Positions 1 to 8,016 of a stretch of 42,592 bases of DNA are shown piece after piece. The notes under the pieces are model-generated. The model was not told the origin of the DNA. It searched no databases and saw nothing but the letters and a program-made list of their open reading frames with translations. Numbering within the stretch: the first letter of the stretch is position 1; every line of letters begins with the position of its first letter. The translations under genes and the position numbers were made by a program. Source of the DNA: Syntrophaceae bacterium UBA5744 (GTDB taxonomy: Bacteria > Desulfobacterota > Syntrophia > Syntrophales > UBA2192); contig DIFQ01000101.1 in the NCBI GenBank assembly GCA_002419215.1, positions 9,536-52,127 of the forward strand, in the 5' to 3' direction.

Positions 1-649
1 CCGCCTCTCCGACAAAGGCCCCGACGAGGGCGGGGTCCTTCGTCCCGTCGGGCGCTTCGACGCCGGTGTGGGAATCGACGCCCGCCGGCCGGACCTGCAT
101 GATGGCGCGGCCCACGTTTTCCGGCGTAAGGCCCCCGGCCAGGATGACGGGCCTGGTCGCCGACTCCACGATTCGCCGGCTTGCCTCCCAGTCGTGCGCC
201 TTGCCCGTGGCCCCACGGGCACCCGTTTGCGGGTCCCAGGTGTCCGTGATGAAGGCATCGACCAGGGGCCCACAGTCCCCGGCCATGCGGATCAGATCAT
301 CGAGATTACCCGGCCCCACGACAAGCGCCTTGATCAGACAGATCCCGGGGACTGAATCCTTCAGCCGTCGCACCTCTCCCGCCGTGATGTCGCCGTGCAG
401 CTGAACCCGGCGGCACCCCAGCATGGCAGCCAGGCCGGCGATCGCGGGGGCATCGGCCAGATAGGTAATTAAAACGGCCCGATCGCCGATGCCGAGGGAT
501 GCAATGATCCGGGAGACCTCTTCGGCAGGCAGGTCCTCCCGGTGCGATTCCAGACGCAGGGGAAAGCCAAGCCAGTCCACGCCCGCCTGCAGGAGCAACC
601 CCGCCTCTTCCAGGCTTCGAATCCCTGCGATCTGGACGAGCCCTTTCAC
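1..649 (-). CDS. TrpF-like (phosphoribosylanthranilate isomerase family) protein, 3' end cut by window
   Basis: Reading from a GTG start at 649, 216 codons are visible before the window edge, close to the full length of TrpF (about 200-220 aa). Family signatures are clear: VQLHG in mid-protein, a GATGKAHDW stretch matching the usual GTGKtfDW, GGLTPENV, and a C-terminal VDSHTGVE...GTKDP matching the phosphate-binding VDVSSGVE..pGxKD. TrpF isomerises phosphoribosylanthranilate in tryptophan synthesis. Oddity: the N-terminal KICGI motif, whose Cys is the catalytic base in the family, reads QIAGI here, so the Cys is Ala, and the SPRyV segment is not recognisable. No other trp gene is adjacent. 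It lies 6 bp downstream of the NRDE gene with GAGG upstream of the GTG, so it is probably cotranscribed. Family assignment is firm; TrpF activity is doubtful. Confidence 0.82.
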   Translation of the reverse strand, partial: MKGLVQIAGIRSLEEAGLLLQAGVDWLGFPLRLESHREDLPAEEVSRIIASLGIGDRAVLITYLADAPAIAGLAAMLGCRRVQLHGDITAGEVRRLKDSVPGICLIKALVVGPGNLDDLIRMAGDCGPLVDAFITDTWDPQTGARGATGKAHDWEASRRIVESATRPVILAGGLTPENVGRAIMQVRPAGVDSHTGVEAPDGTKDPALVGAFVGEA

Positions 650-655
650 GTTCCC

Positions 656-1438
656 TCAATCCGCGACGCGCCCGCCCAGGGTGAACTCGAAACGCATTGT
701 TTCACCCGGGCCGGGTTTTGAGTTGAAGTTGCGCTCGATGAACGTCACCCGGTCCTCCCGGTCAACGTAAAGCAGGGTGGACGATCGCGTCCCGTAGCCG
801 GGGCTCACGATGAAACTCGCCGACAGGGTCCGTTCCCAGTCCAGCCCGATGCCGGTGTCCGGCAGCAGCCGGTCTTCCACGATGGAGCGATCCGACAGGA
901 TGTCGAAAAGGGCTTCGGGGTCCGGGTCCCCGCCCCGGGACAGAAGCTCGCCGAAAGCCTCCTTTCCCCGGGCCACTTTCGGCCAGGGCGTGTCAAGGAG
1001 GTGGTTGCTCAATCCGTAAAGCCCGGGGGTGAGGGCGATGACGCCGCCCTTGCGGTTGGAGGTGTAGTAAAGCTCGCGGGTCGACCCGAGTATGAGATTG
1101 AATCCGTTGTAAACTGCTCCCTTCCGCCTGACCTCTTCGAGATACCCTGCGGGATCGGCGGACCCGAGCAGATAGTCCGTCAGGAGAAGCCCCCGCGAGG
1201 GCGCGTCATTGCGATGCGACCGGGGGTCGCGGTAATTCGTGATGGCCGCGATCCGCCCGGAGCGGGTGATGCCGAACCAGGTGCCGCCGCCGTGCAGGTC
1301 CTTCCCGGCCAGAAGGTCCGGCGACTCGGGCCAGAAGGAGGCCGGCTGCGAGGGTCGGTCATAGAACTCGTCGCGGTTGGCCGCGACGATGAGCCGGAAC
1401 GTCGGGTGGATCTCGAAGGCGCAGAAGAACAGGCACAT
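656..1438 (-). CDS. NRDE/TANGO2-family protein
   Basis: This 260-aa protein begins MCLFFCAFEI and has the eponymous NRDE motif at residues 21-24, followed by GGGTWFGI and NYRDP segments typical of the family (formerly DUF833). Eukaryotic TANGO2 homologues have been linked to heme handling and Golgi/mitochondrial homeostasis; the bacterial role is not settled. The start is the ATG at 1438, which keeps Cys at position 2 as in relatives and has GAGGG about 10 nt upstream; the reading frame continues further upstream through the sirtuin gene, but that part is only an antisense-frame extension. It sits 14 bp after the sirtuin and 6 bp before the TrpF-like gene, so the three probably share a transcript. 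No signal peptide or membrane segment is seen. Confidence 0.85.
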   Translation of the reverse strand: MCLFFCAFEIHPTFRLIVAANRDEFYDRPSQPASFWPESPDLLAGKDLHGGGTWFGITRSGRIAAITNYRDPRSHRNDAPSRGLLLTDYLLGSADPAGYLEEVRRKGAVYNGFNLILGSTRELYYTSNRKGGVIALTPGLYGLSNHLLDTPWPKVARGKEAFGELLSRGGDPDPEALFDILSDRSIVEDRLLPDTGIGLDWERTLSASFIVSPGYGTRSSTLLYVDREDRVTFIERNFNSKPGPGETMRFEFTLGGRVAD

Positions 1439-1452
1439 GACGCTGATTTCCC

Positions 1453-2256
1453 TCAGGCGGCATCCCCGCCGGTGACACCCAGTTTGCGTTTGACCGCCTG
1501 CAGGATCAGCGGCATCACCTCCCCGGCTTTCCCGTGAATGACCACATCGGCCTGGTGATCGAAGTCCGTCACGGCAAGGTTGACGATGACGACGGCCGCC
1601 CCCGATTCCTTGGCATAGACGGGCATGTAGGCCGCCGGGTAGACGACCAGCGATGAGCCCACGACGATGAGCAGATCGGACTGCCGGGAGTGATGAACGG
1701 CCTGCCGCAGCGCATCTGCGGGGAGCTGTTCGCCGAAGAAGATCACATCGGGCTTGAGGATGCCGTCGCACTCGGGGCACAGGGGGGCCTCGTCTTTCAG
1801 CTTGATCAGGCCGAGGAGATCCTCCATGGCATACCGCTGCTGGCAGCCCAGGCATCTGGCGTAGTTCATGGTGCCGTGGAGCTCGAAAACCTTTTCCGGG
1901 GAATTGCCTGCCTTCTGGTGGAGGTTGTCGATGTTCTGCGTGATGACGCAGTCGAGCTTACCGAGCTTCTCCAGTTCGGCTACGGCAAGATGGGCCCCGT
2001 TGGGCTTCGCGTTGACGATGAGGCCGCTTCCGATGAGAATCTTCCACTGCTTCAGGCGCGTCTCGGCGCTGGCGAGAAAACGGTAGATCGTGAATTCCTC
2101 GGGATCGAAACGGGACCAGATCCCGCCGGGGCTTCTAAAATCGGGGATGCCCGACTCCGTGCTGACCCCCGCCCCGGTGAAGACAACGATGCGCTTCGCG
2201 CCGTTGATCAGGGCGGCCACCTTCTCAATCCTCTGCTTCATTCCATTATCGGTCAT
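1453..2256 (-). CDS. Sir2-family NAD-dependent protein deacylase (sirtuin)
   Basis: This 267-aa protein has the complete sirtuin core: GAGVSTESGIPDFRS at residues 28-42 (NAD binding), QNIDNLH at 107-113, the catalytic His in ELHG at 127, a zinc tetrad Cys135/Cys138/Cys160/Cys163, and GSSLVVYP near 200. Sirtuins remove acyl groups from lysines using NAD+, in bacteria often controlling acyl-CoA synthetases. Length is normal for bacterial CobB-type enzymes. The ATG at 2256 has GGGAAG about 8 nt upstream. It heads a likely three-gene transcript with the NRDE and TrpF-like genes, and is separated from the upstream hybrid kinase by 199 bp containing repeat arrays. All catalytic and zinc residues are present, so activity is expected; the acyl preference cannot be read from sequence. 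Confidence 0.93.
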   Translation of the reverse strand: MTDNGMKQRIEKVAALINGAKRIVVFTGAGVSTESGIPDFRSPGGIWSRFDPEEFTIYRFLASAETRLKQWKILIGSGLIVNAKPNGAHLAVAELEKLGKLDCVITQNIDNLHQKAGNSPEKVFELHGTMNYARCLGCQQRYAMEDLLGLIKLKDEAPLCPECDGILKPDVIFFGEQLPADALRQAVHHSRQSDLLIVVGSSLVVYPAAYMPVYAKESGAAVVIVNLAVTDFDHQADVVIHGKAGEVMPLILQAVKRKLGVTGGDAA

Positions 2257-2354
2257 GAAACACTTCCCGGCATCCAGAATGGCCCCGCGAACACGCAGGG
2301 CATTTCTTCAAATTGCATATTACATTTCGGGGGAAAAGGGAAGACGCAGAAGAA

Positions 2355-2438
2355 AGGGGCCAGGGGACCGGGTCCAGGGCCGAAGGAAGAATTCTTGTTT
2401 CTTCCCGATACCCGATACCCGATACCCGATACCCTATA
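2355..2438. repeat. Two 7-bp tandem arrays flanking a palindrome (array-hairpin-array element)
   Basis: 2355-2382 holds four degenerate heptamers of type AGGGGCC/AGGGGAC. 2404-2438 holds four copies of CCCGATA plus one CCCTATA. Between them is the perfect palindrome AAGAATTCTT (2387-2396). The hybrid-kinase stop codon lies at 2456-2458 on the minus strand, so its transcript would run through a small CCGCG-TGA-CGCGG hairpin (2441-2453), then G-rich GGGTATC units, then the palindrome. It belongs to the family of arrays seen at many gene ends in this window. Confidence 0.85.
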
Positions 2439-2455
2439 CCCCGCGTGACGCGGTA

Positions 2456-4417
2456 TCACGGACGATGAAGAATCTCTCGTATGCTTTTTGAAAGGTCGCG
2501 CAATTTGAAGGGCTTCTGGATGAAGCCGTCGCAGCCCCGCTGCAGGATCTCCGAGGCCTCTCCATCGATGCTGTACCCGGAGAGCAGCAGGCATTTTATG
2601 TCCGGGTTCATGGTCTTGAGGCGGTCGTAGACCTCCCCGCCCCCCAGGCCCGGCATGACCATGTCCAGCAGGACGAGATCGATCCCGGTGCCCTGGTTCT
2701 CGTAGAGCGCAATGGCCTCGTCACCGTCCTTGGCGGTGACGACATGGTAGCCCATGGTTTCGAGCAGGGCCCGTCCGATTTCGAGGACCATGTCCTCGTC
2801 GTCGACGAGCAGCACCGTCTCGCGGCCCCGGGGGATTTTCTCGAGGCCCCGGTGGCTCTTCGGTACTTTCTTGGCCGACGACGGCAGGTAGATGGAGAAC
2901 GTGGCGCCCTTTCCAGGCTGCGATTCCACGTCGATGAACCCGCCGTGACCCTTGATGATGCCGTAGGTCGATGCGAGTCCCAGGCCCGTGCCCCGGCCCA
3001 TCTCCTTGGTCGTGAAGAAGGGTTCGAAGATCCGCTCTTTCGTCTTGTCATCCATCCCGACGCCCGTGTCGCTCACCGCAAGCAGCACATACTTGCCGGG
3101 TTTCGGGTTGTAGAGCTTGCCCTTCATCTCTTCGTGGGTCGTGTTTCCCGTCCGGATCGTGACGGTCCCGCCGCCGCGCATGGCGTCTGCTGCGTTGACG
3201 AGCAGGTTCATCAGGACCTGCTCGATCTGGCCGGTATCGGCTTCGATGGGGAAAAGGTGCCCGTCGAGTTGAAACTTGATCCGGATTTCCTTTTTCGTCC
3301 GGTTGAAGGTTTCGCAGGCGTACTGCACGAGTTCGTTGAGGTCGATGGGGCGGATCTCGTAGCGGCCCTTGCGGGCGTATCCCAGAAGCTGCGACGTGAG
3401 CCGCGAGCCGCTCTCGACGAGTTTTTCGATGTTGCGCAGGCGCTCGAAGTGCTCGTGATTCTGATTGAGGTCAAAGAGCATGAGGGAGGCGTTGCCCTGG
3501 ATGGCCATCAGGAGGTTGTTGAAGTCGTGGGCGATTCCGCCGGCCAGCGTGCCGATCGCTTCCATTTTCTGCGCCTGGCGAAGCTGCGCCTCGAGCAGCT
3601 TCTTCTCCTCCTCGGATTGCTTGCGATCCGTGATGTCCCGCGCGACCCCGTAGATGCCGCGGATTTTCCCGCCGTTCGCGACGGGGGACTCTTCCATGGC
3701 GGCGGCCCGAAGCTCCACGACGGAGCAGTCCGCTCCTCCCGCCGGCTTCGTGCAGCAGCGAAGCTTCACCTCCATGCAGTCCGACAGGGGCTTGCCCCTG
3801 CGGGCGGCCTCGAAGAACACCCGGACCTTTTCCTGGTCGTCCTCGTGGACGATCGTCGAGAAATCCTTTCCCTGAAGGGACGCGCTCTCGCAGCCCAGAA
3901 GGCTCTCGACGGTGTCATTCACGAACAGGAACTCGCCTTTCGCCCCGAGGGTGAAGATGATGTCGGGGGAATGCTGCACGAGATAGCGATATCGTTCCTC
4001 GGAGATTTCGAGCTTGTTGCGGAAAATGTCCCGCTCGGTTCTCAGCCGTTTCTGATCGAGGGCGTTCTGCACGCGCTTGACGAGCTCGTCGTGCTCGAAG
4101 GGTTTGCCGAGATAGTCGTGTGCCCCCCGCTTCAGGGCCTCCACGGCCGATTCGATGGAGGCATGCCCCGTCATCATGATGACCGTCACGTCGGGGTAGG
4201 TTGCCTTCACGTGGTCCAGAAGCTGGTAGCCGTCCATTTCCGGCATCATGAGGTCCAGCAGCAGGAGGTCGCAGTGATTTTTCTCCAGCCAGCTCATGGC
4301 CTCCCGGGCCGAGGGACAGGCCTCGATCCGGCAGTTCCGTCCTCCAAGCAGGATCTTGAGGCTCTCGCACATCCGTATCTCGTCGTCTACGACGAGGATT
4401 CTAGGCGTTCCCGTCAT
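2456..4417 (-). CDS. Hybrid signalling protein: receiver-PAS-histidine kinase-receiver
   Basis: This 653-aa cytoplasmic protein has no membrane segment. An N-terminal receiver covers residues 5-120, with acidic pocket DDE at 11-13, phospho-acceptor Asp55 in LLLLDLMMPEMDG, and Lys at about 105 in GKPF. A PAS domain spans about 140-265 and ends in the usual RDITDRK. A HisKA helix has phospho-acceptor His297 in GIAHDFNN. The HATPase has an N box NLLVNAADAM, DTGVGM, and a GTGLGLA lid. A C-terminal receiver begins at about 530 (LLVDDEDM) with Asp in VLLDMVMPG. The architecture allows an input phosphoryl group at the N-terminus and a relay at the C-terminus. It starts 13 bp after the HDOD kinase and is probably in the same operon, so the two kinases may form one cascade. 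No DNA-binding output domain is present. Confidence 0.92.
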   Translation of the reverse strand: MTGTPRILVVDDEIRMCESLKILLGGRNCRIEACPSAREAMSWLEKNHCDLLLLDLMMPEMDGYQLLDHVKATYPDVTVIMMTGHASIESAVEALKRGAHDYLGKPFEHDELVKRVQNALDQKRLRTERDIFRNKLEISEERYRYLVQHSPDIIFTLGAKGEFLFVNDTVESLLGCESASLQGKDFSTIVHEDDQEKVRVFFEAARRGKPLSDCMEVKLRCCTKPAGGADCSVVELRAAAMEESPVANGGKIRGIYGVARDITDRKQSEEEKKLLEAQLRQAQKMEAIGTLAGGIAHDFNNLLMAIQGNASLMLFDLNQNHEHFERLRNIEKLVESGSRLTSQLLGYARKGRYEIRPIDLNELVQYACETFNRTKKEIRIKFQLDGHLFPIEADTGQIEQVLMNLLVNAADAMRGGGTVTIRTGNTTHEEMKGKLYNPKPGKYVLLAVSDTGVGMDDKTKERIFEPFFTTKEMGRGTGLGLASTYGIIKGHGGFIDVESQPGKGATFSIYLPSSAKKVPKSHRGLEKIPRGRETVLLVDDEDMVLEIGRALLETMGYHVVTAKDGDEAIALYENQGTGIDLVLLDMVMPGLGGGEVYDRLKTMNPDIKCLLLSGYSIDGEASEILQRGCDGFIQKPFKLRDLSKSIREILHRP

Positions 4418-4430
4418 GGGTTGCTCCGAC

Positions 4431-6620
4431 TCATGTTGTTTTCGTGACCCTGTTCAGGGGGAAGCAGATCACAAAGGTCGTCCCCTTGCCTTCCGCACTT
4501 TCGCACTGGATCGTCCCGCCGAGGTCCTTGACGATGCTGTGCACGACGGAGAGGCCGAGGCCCGAGTGGCCCTCCTCTTTTGTCGTCACGTAGGGCTCGA
4601 AAAGACGCTGCCTGACCGCCTCGGGGATGCCGGGGCCGTCATCGCGCAGGGAGATCTCGACATACTGCTCCGCCTTGCCCTCCCGCTTCACGGCCATCTC
4701 CTCCAGGTCCCGCGTGACGAGGCACTTCGTTCGCACGTAGAGGTTACCGCCCTGCTTCATGGCCTCGATGGCATTCTTGAGGAGATTGATCAGGACCTGC
4801 TTGAGGCCGTTGCGATCCGTGACGAGACCCGGCAGGGCCGGGTCCAGATCGAGGTGGAAACGGATCCGGCTCGCCGGCGAGAAGGACTTTTCGATAATCG
4901 TCGACAGGTCCCGCAAAAGGCCGTTGACGTCCACCGCCTGGCGCGCGCGGTCCTTCTCGGAGGTCAGGTCGGTGAGCTGGCGGATGATGAGCGCCACGCG
5001 GTCGATCTCCTCGTTTACGATCCGCAGTTCGTCTTTGACCATGTTGTCGGCCCCGAGCTTCATCCCGAGGATCTTGAGGTAATTCTTGATGATGCTCAGC
5101 GGGTTGTTCACCTCGTGAGCCACCTTGCGGGCCAGCGCCGAAGAGGCGGCAAGACGGCCCGCCTGGTAGAGCCGGGCCTGGGCCCTTCGCATCTGGTCGA
5201 GCCGGAGGGACATGGCCACCTGGTCCGCGTAGAGAGTGAGGAGATTCGACTGGGCCGCAATCGACGCCACGGCAGCCCGTTCCGCCCCTATTACAAAAAC
5301 CCCTATCGCCTCCTTTTGCGTCACGAGGGGCAGGCACAGGACCTCCTCGCTCCCCAGGACGTGGACAAGCTTTTCATCCATGATCGTGAGAGCGCCCTGG
5401 TTGCGCCGCTCCGGTGTGCCAAGGATCGTTTTCTGCGCCATCGCCTTCACGGGAAGCGATTCGTTTCTCCCCATGGGGATTGTCAGTTCCTCCCCGGGCG
5501 GCAGCCTGGAGCCTGCGATATCCTGCAAAATCAGCAGTTCGCGGTGGCGATCCAGCAGGAAGAGCAGGATGGCCGGCGTGCCGAAGAGGACCTCGATCCC
5601 CTGCCTGGCGGCCCTCCGGATGCCATCCCGGTCGGGAGCCTCCAGGAGGCCCTGCATGGCGGCCTGCAGGAGCGCCACGTCGCGGACTTCCCCGGTGAGC
5701 GCATCCTCCTTTGCCTTATCCTTGCCATCGAGAGGCTGGTGTCGACGGTCGTCGGTGTCGATCTGGATATCCAGCGCCTCGGCGATTTCCAGCACCTCCA
5801 CCCGGGCGGCCGAGAGCATTTCGGCAATATCGGTAACGCTCAACCCGAACAGCTCCCGGATCACCTCGTACCGGGAGAAATCCGAGTCGGGCATGTCTGC
5901 CAGGATGTTCGCCGCGTAGATCATCTTGATGAGCGGAAAGGAGGAGTGAATCCGATCGAGAGGCTCGTGGTGGTATCGGGCCGCATCGGCCGTGAAGGCA
6001 TCGAGGCCCCAGCGGGTGAGCAGCCAGGAGCCCGCCTCGGTATGCGTGATGCCCATCCTGAGCTCCCCTTCGAGGAGCGCATCCGAACGGTTTCGGGCGG
6101 CCTGGAGCACTTTCCCGTATTCGTCGGGGAAGTTGACCCAGAGGACCAGCCTGCCCACATCGTGAAGGATCCCGGATAGAAAAGCGAGCTCGGGGGCCTT
6201 GTAGGATGCTTTTTCGGCAAGGCGCCGGGCCAGCACGGCACAGAGCAGGGCATGATGCCAGTAGAGCTTCATGTTGAACAGGGACCGGCCGTTGACCCTG
6301 GAGAAAACCTGGTGGATGGAGGCGCTGATGGCGATGCTGCGTACGGTGTCGCGACCCAGCTGGAACAGGGCGTCATCCATTCGGACGATCTTCTCCGCCC
6401 GTCGGTAGAAGGGGGAATTGACGATCCCCAGGATCCGTGCCGAGAGGGCAGAATCCCCGCCGATGATCTGCGCAATGTCCCGGACGGTCTTCTCCTCGTT
6501 GCGGCAGGCCTCGATGAGCTTGAGGAGCACCTGGGGAAGCGACGGGAGGTTCCTCGCCGCCTCGATGCGCGACAGGAATTGCGCCGTCCGGTCATCCGTG
6601 ATGGCTTGTCTGGCATCCAT
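4431..6620 (-). CDS. HDOD-GAF sensor histidine kinase
   Basis: This 729-aa protein lacks transmembrane segments. Residues 20-215 form an HDOD domain (NLPSLPQVLLKL, GDSALSARIL, NSPFY, and a retained HD pair in GILHDVGRLVL at 150-160). Residues about 320-470 resemble a GAF sensor. A HisKA helix has phospho-acceptor His502 in ARKVAHEVNNPLS. The HATPase shows NLLKNAIEAM, DDGPGIPE and GHSGLGLSV. HDOD domains are found in signalling proteins tied to motility, c-di-GMP and stress; a fused kinase suggests a soluble sensor. The ATG at 6620 lies about 12 nt from the predicted start of a sigma-54 transcript (6643-6659), which gives a very short leader with only a weak ribosome site. It precedes the hybrid kinase by 13 bp. 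Domains are firm; the signal sensed is unknown. Confidence 0.9.
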   Translation of the reverse strand: MDARQAITDDRTAQFLSRIEAARNLPSLPQVLLKLIEACRNEEKTVRDIAQIIGGDSALSARILGIVNSPFYRRAEKIVRMDDALFQLGRDTVRSIAISASIHQVFSRVNGRSLFNMKLYWHHALLCAVLARRLAEKASYKAPELAFLSGILHDVGRLVLWVNFPDEYGKVLQAARNRSDALLEGELRMGITHTEAGSWLLTRWGLDAFTADAARYHHEPLDRIHSSFPLIKMIYAANILADMPDSDFSRYEVIRELFGLSVTDIAEMLSAARVEVLEIAEALDIQIDTDDRRHQPLDGKDKAKEDALTGEVRDVALLQAAMQGLLEAPDRDGIRRAARQGIEVLFGTPAILLFLLDRHRELLILQDIAGSRLPPGEELTIPMGRNESLPVKAMAQKTILGTPERRNQGALTIMDEKLVHVLGSEEVLCLPLVTQKEAIGVFVIGAERAAVASIAAQSNLLTLYADQVAMSLRLDQMRRAQARLYQAGRLAASSALARKVAHEVNNPLSIIKNYLKILGMKLGADNMVKDELRIVNEEIDRVALIIRQLTDLTSEKDRARQAVDVNGLLRDLSTIIEKSFSPASRIRFHLDLDPALPGLVTDRNGLKQVLINLLKNAIEAMKQGGNLYVRTKCLVTRDLEEMAVKREGKAEQYVEISLRDDGPGIPEAVRQRLFEPYVTTKEEGHSGLGLSVVHSIVKDLGGTIQCESAEGKGTTFVICFPLNRVTKTT

Positions 6621-6642
6621 AATGTCAACCCGTTAACATTAA

Positions 6643-6659
6643 AGCAACTTTTGTGCCGG
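6643..6659 (-). promoter_or_regulatory. Sigma-54 promoter for the HDOD kinase operon
   Basis: On the minus strand the site reads CCGGCACAAAAGTTGCT, against the consensus TGGCACG-N4-TTGCW. The -24 GG and -12 GC are exactly 10 bp apart. Predicted start of transcription is near 6632, 12 nt before the ATG. An enhancer-binding protein would be required; two are encoded in this window. Confidence 0.65.
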
Positions 6660-6661
6660 TC

Positions 6662-6681
6662 CCCGAGGCATGCCCCGGGGA
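6662..6681. other. 20-bp near-perfect palindrome downstream of pcm
   Basis: CCCCGAGGCATGCCCCGGGG is a dyad with one mismatch per arm. It lies between the pcm stop (6737) and the sigma-54 promoter at 6643-6659. It may be part of the pcm 3' hairpin or an activator site just upstream of the -24 element; its position fits either. Confidence 0.5.
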
Positions 6682-6682
6682 G

Positions 6683-6714
6683 AGGGTGAGAAGGTGAGAG
6701 GGTAAGAAGGTTGG
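6683..6714 (+). repeat. 8-bp tandem array, AAGGTGAG type
   Basis: Four octamers in a row (AGGGTGAG, AAGGTGAG, AGGGTAAG, AAGGTTGG). The same four-unit plan with the same terminal ...TTGG octamer recurs at 7917-7948, 7985-8016 (inverted) and 26302-26333 (minus strand). Here the purine-rich strand is opposite to the coding strand of pcm, unlike most other arrays. Confidence 0.85.
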
Positions 6715-6736
6715 AGTAGCGGCGGGTTGGCGGATA

Positions 6737-7486
6737 TTACGGTCGTCCCCCCGTCAGGGGGACGAAACGGACGGGCAACAGGCTTTTTGTCGTGATGTTT
6801 CCCTTCTGATCCTTCTCGACCAGGATGATATGCTGGATCATGGAGGGGCTGCCCACGGGGATAACCATCCGCCCCTTTGCCTTCAACTGGGCAATGAGGG
6901 GCGGCGGAATGTGCCCGGCCGCCGCCGTTACGATGATGGCATCGAAAGGCGCCTTGTCGGGCCAACCGGCATAGCCGTCCCCCCTCCGGACCTCCACGTT
7001 GCCGAAACCGAGATCCCGGAGACGGGCCTTCGCCGATTCGGCCAGCTCGGGGATGATCTCGATCGTATACACCTTCCGGTAGAGGGGCGAGAGGACGGCT
7101 GCCTGATAACCGGATCCGGTTCCGACCTCGAGGACCGTCCCCGAACCATCGGGTTGCAGGATCTCCGTCATGTAAGCCACGATGTAGGGCTGGGAGATCG
7201 TCTGGCCGTTGCCGATCGGCAGGGGCCTGTCCTCATAGGCCGAGGGCCTGCGATCCTCCGGCACGAAGAGATGGCGGGGGGTGCTTCGCATCGCCCGGAG
7301 GACCGCTTCATGGCGGACGCCGCGGGCGACGATCTGGTCGTCGACCATGGACTCCCGGAGCGCGTCGAAATCCTTCCCGGAAGGCTGCCCGAAAAACCAG
7401 CCGTCGGCCGCTCCCGGAAGAAGGAGGACCCCGCAAGCCAGGAGCATCGCCGTCGCAAAGGCGGAAAACGTTACGAGGGCTTTCAT
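6737..7486 (-). CDS. pcm: Protein-L-isoaspartate O-methyltransferase, exported form
   Basis: This 249-aa protein has an N-terminal signal sequence (MKALVTFSAF then a hydrophobic stretch to about residue 29), so it is predicted to act in the periplasm rather than the cytosol. The mature part shows PCMT motifs: MVDDQIVARGV, PRHLFVPE, PIGNGQTISQPYIVA, the SAM-binding VLEVGTGSGYQAA, and FDAIIVTAAAGHIP. The enzyme methylates isoaspartyl residues in damaged proteins. The ATG at 7486 lies 65 bp from the divergently transcribed DUF2784 start. Downstream is an octamer array and palindrome. Family assignment is secure; export rests on the visible signal peptide. Confidence 0.92.
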   Translation of the reverse strand: MKALVTFSAFATAMLLACGVLLLPGAADGWFFGQPSGKDFDALRESMVDDQIVARGVRHEAVLRAMRSTPRHLFVPEDRRPSAYEDRPLPIGNGQTISQPYIVAYMTEILQPDGSGTVLEVGTGSGYQAAVLSPLYRKVYTIEIIPELAESAKARLRDLGFGNVEVRRGDGYAGWPDKAPFDAIIVTAAAGHIPPPLIAQLKAKGRMVIPVGSPSMIQHIILVEKDQKGNITTKSLLPVRFVPLTGGRP

Positions 7487-7551
7487 GTCGTCCCTCCCCT
7501 GTGATATGATTTGCTTGGTGAAAATGCCCTTTTCCGGTGCCGCAGCTGATC

Positions 7552-7923
7552 ATGTTCTACACGTTCGCAGCCGACATTGTCATCGTGATCCACTTTCTCT
7601 GGATCGCCTTCGTGATCCTGGGCTTCCCAATCTTTTTGTGGCTCAACAGCGCCCGGTGGCGCCTCATCCACCTGGCCGCCGTGATCTGGATGGTCCTGAT
7701 GCAGCTCACGCGCTCCATCTGTCCTCTCACCCATCTCGAGGCCTGGCTCAAATCGGAGGGGCAGGGCGCGGAGGTCTACTCGGGGAAATTCATCATCGAG
7801 ACGATGGAACGTCTCATCTACGTGGACAACGTAACCCTGGAAAAGATCACCTGCGCCACGGGGGTCTATCTGGCGCTCATCGTCCTGTCCTTCTGGTTCC
7901 GGCCTGTTCGCAGAAGAAGGTAA
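7552..7923 (+). CDS. DUF2784-family small membrane protein
   Basis: This 123-aa protein has three apparent membrane segments: about residues 5-26, 38-56 and 97-115. It carries the DUF2784 hallmarks, a first helix of MFYTFAADIVIVIH type, RLIHLAAV and SICPLTHLE. No function is established for the family. The ATG at 7552 is preferred because it matches the usual short N-terminus; a GTG at 7537 would add five residues, and neither has a strong ribosome-binding site. The TAA stop lies inside an octamer repeat array, so the terminal Arg run (RRRR) appears to be encoded partly by repeat DNA. It is transcribed divergently from pcm. Confidence 0.78.
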   Translation: MFYTFAADIVIVIHFLWIAFVILGFPIFLWLNSARWRLIHLAAVIWMVLMQLTRSICPLTHLEAWLKSEGQGAEVYSGKFIIETMERLIYVDNVTLEKITCATGVYLALIVLSFWFRPVRRRR

Positions 7924-8016
7924 GAAGTTGAGAAGGTGAGAAGGTTGGATCAGCTACCACCACAGAGCGTAGCTGCCGGGTTCTCCAACCCTCTTACCTT
8001 CTTACCCTCTCACCTT
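7917..8016. repeat. Inverted pair of 8-bp tandem arrays around a stem-loop
   Basis: 7917-7948 holds four octamers of the AAGGTGAG type on the plus strand, and 7985-8016 holds four of the complementary type (CTTACCCT, CTCACCTT). Between them, CAGCTAC and GTAGCTG form a dyad. As RNA the two arrays would pair into a long stem enclosing that dyad. The DUF2784 stop codon (7921-7923) is part of the first array. The rest of 8017-8123 shows nothing recognisable apart from the Memo ribosome site. Confidence 0.85.

Noticed and set aside
2404..2438. CRISPR-like repeat array
   Set aside because: Units are 7 bp and contiguous, with no spacers and no cas genes; the same holds for the other arrays.
2744..4447. 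567-codon plus-strand frame opposite the hybrid kinase
   Set aside because: Shadow of the receiver/kinase gene; no recognisable motif of its own.
4296..6179. 627-codon plus-strand frame opposite the HDOD kinase
   Set aside because: It mirrors a gene with complete HDOD, GAF and kinase motifs; long antisense frames are expected in GC-rich DNA.
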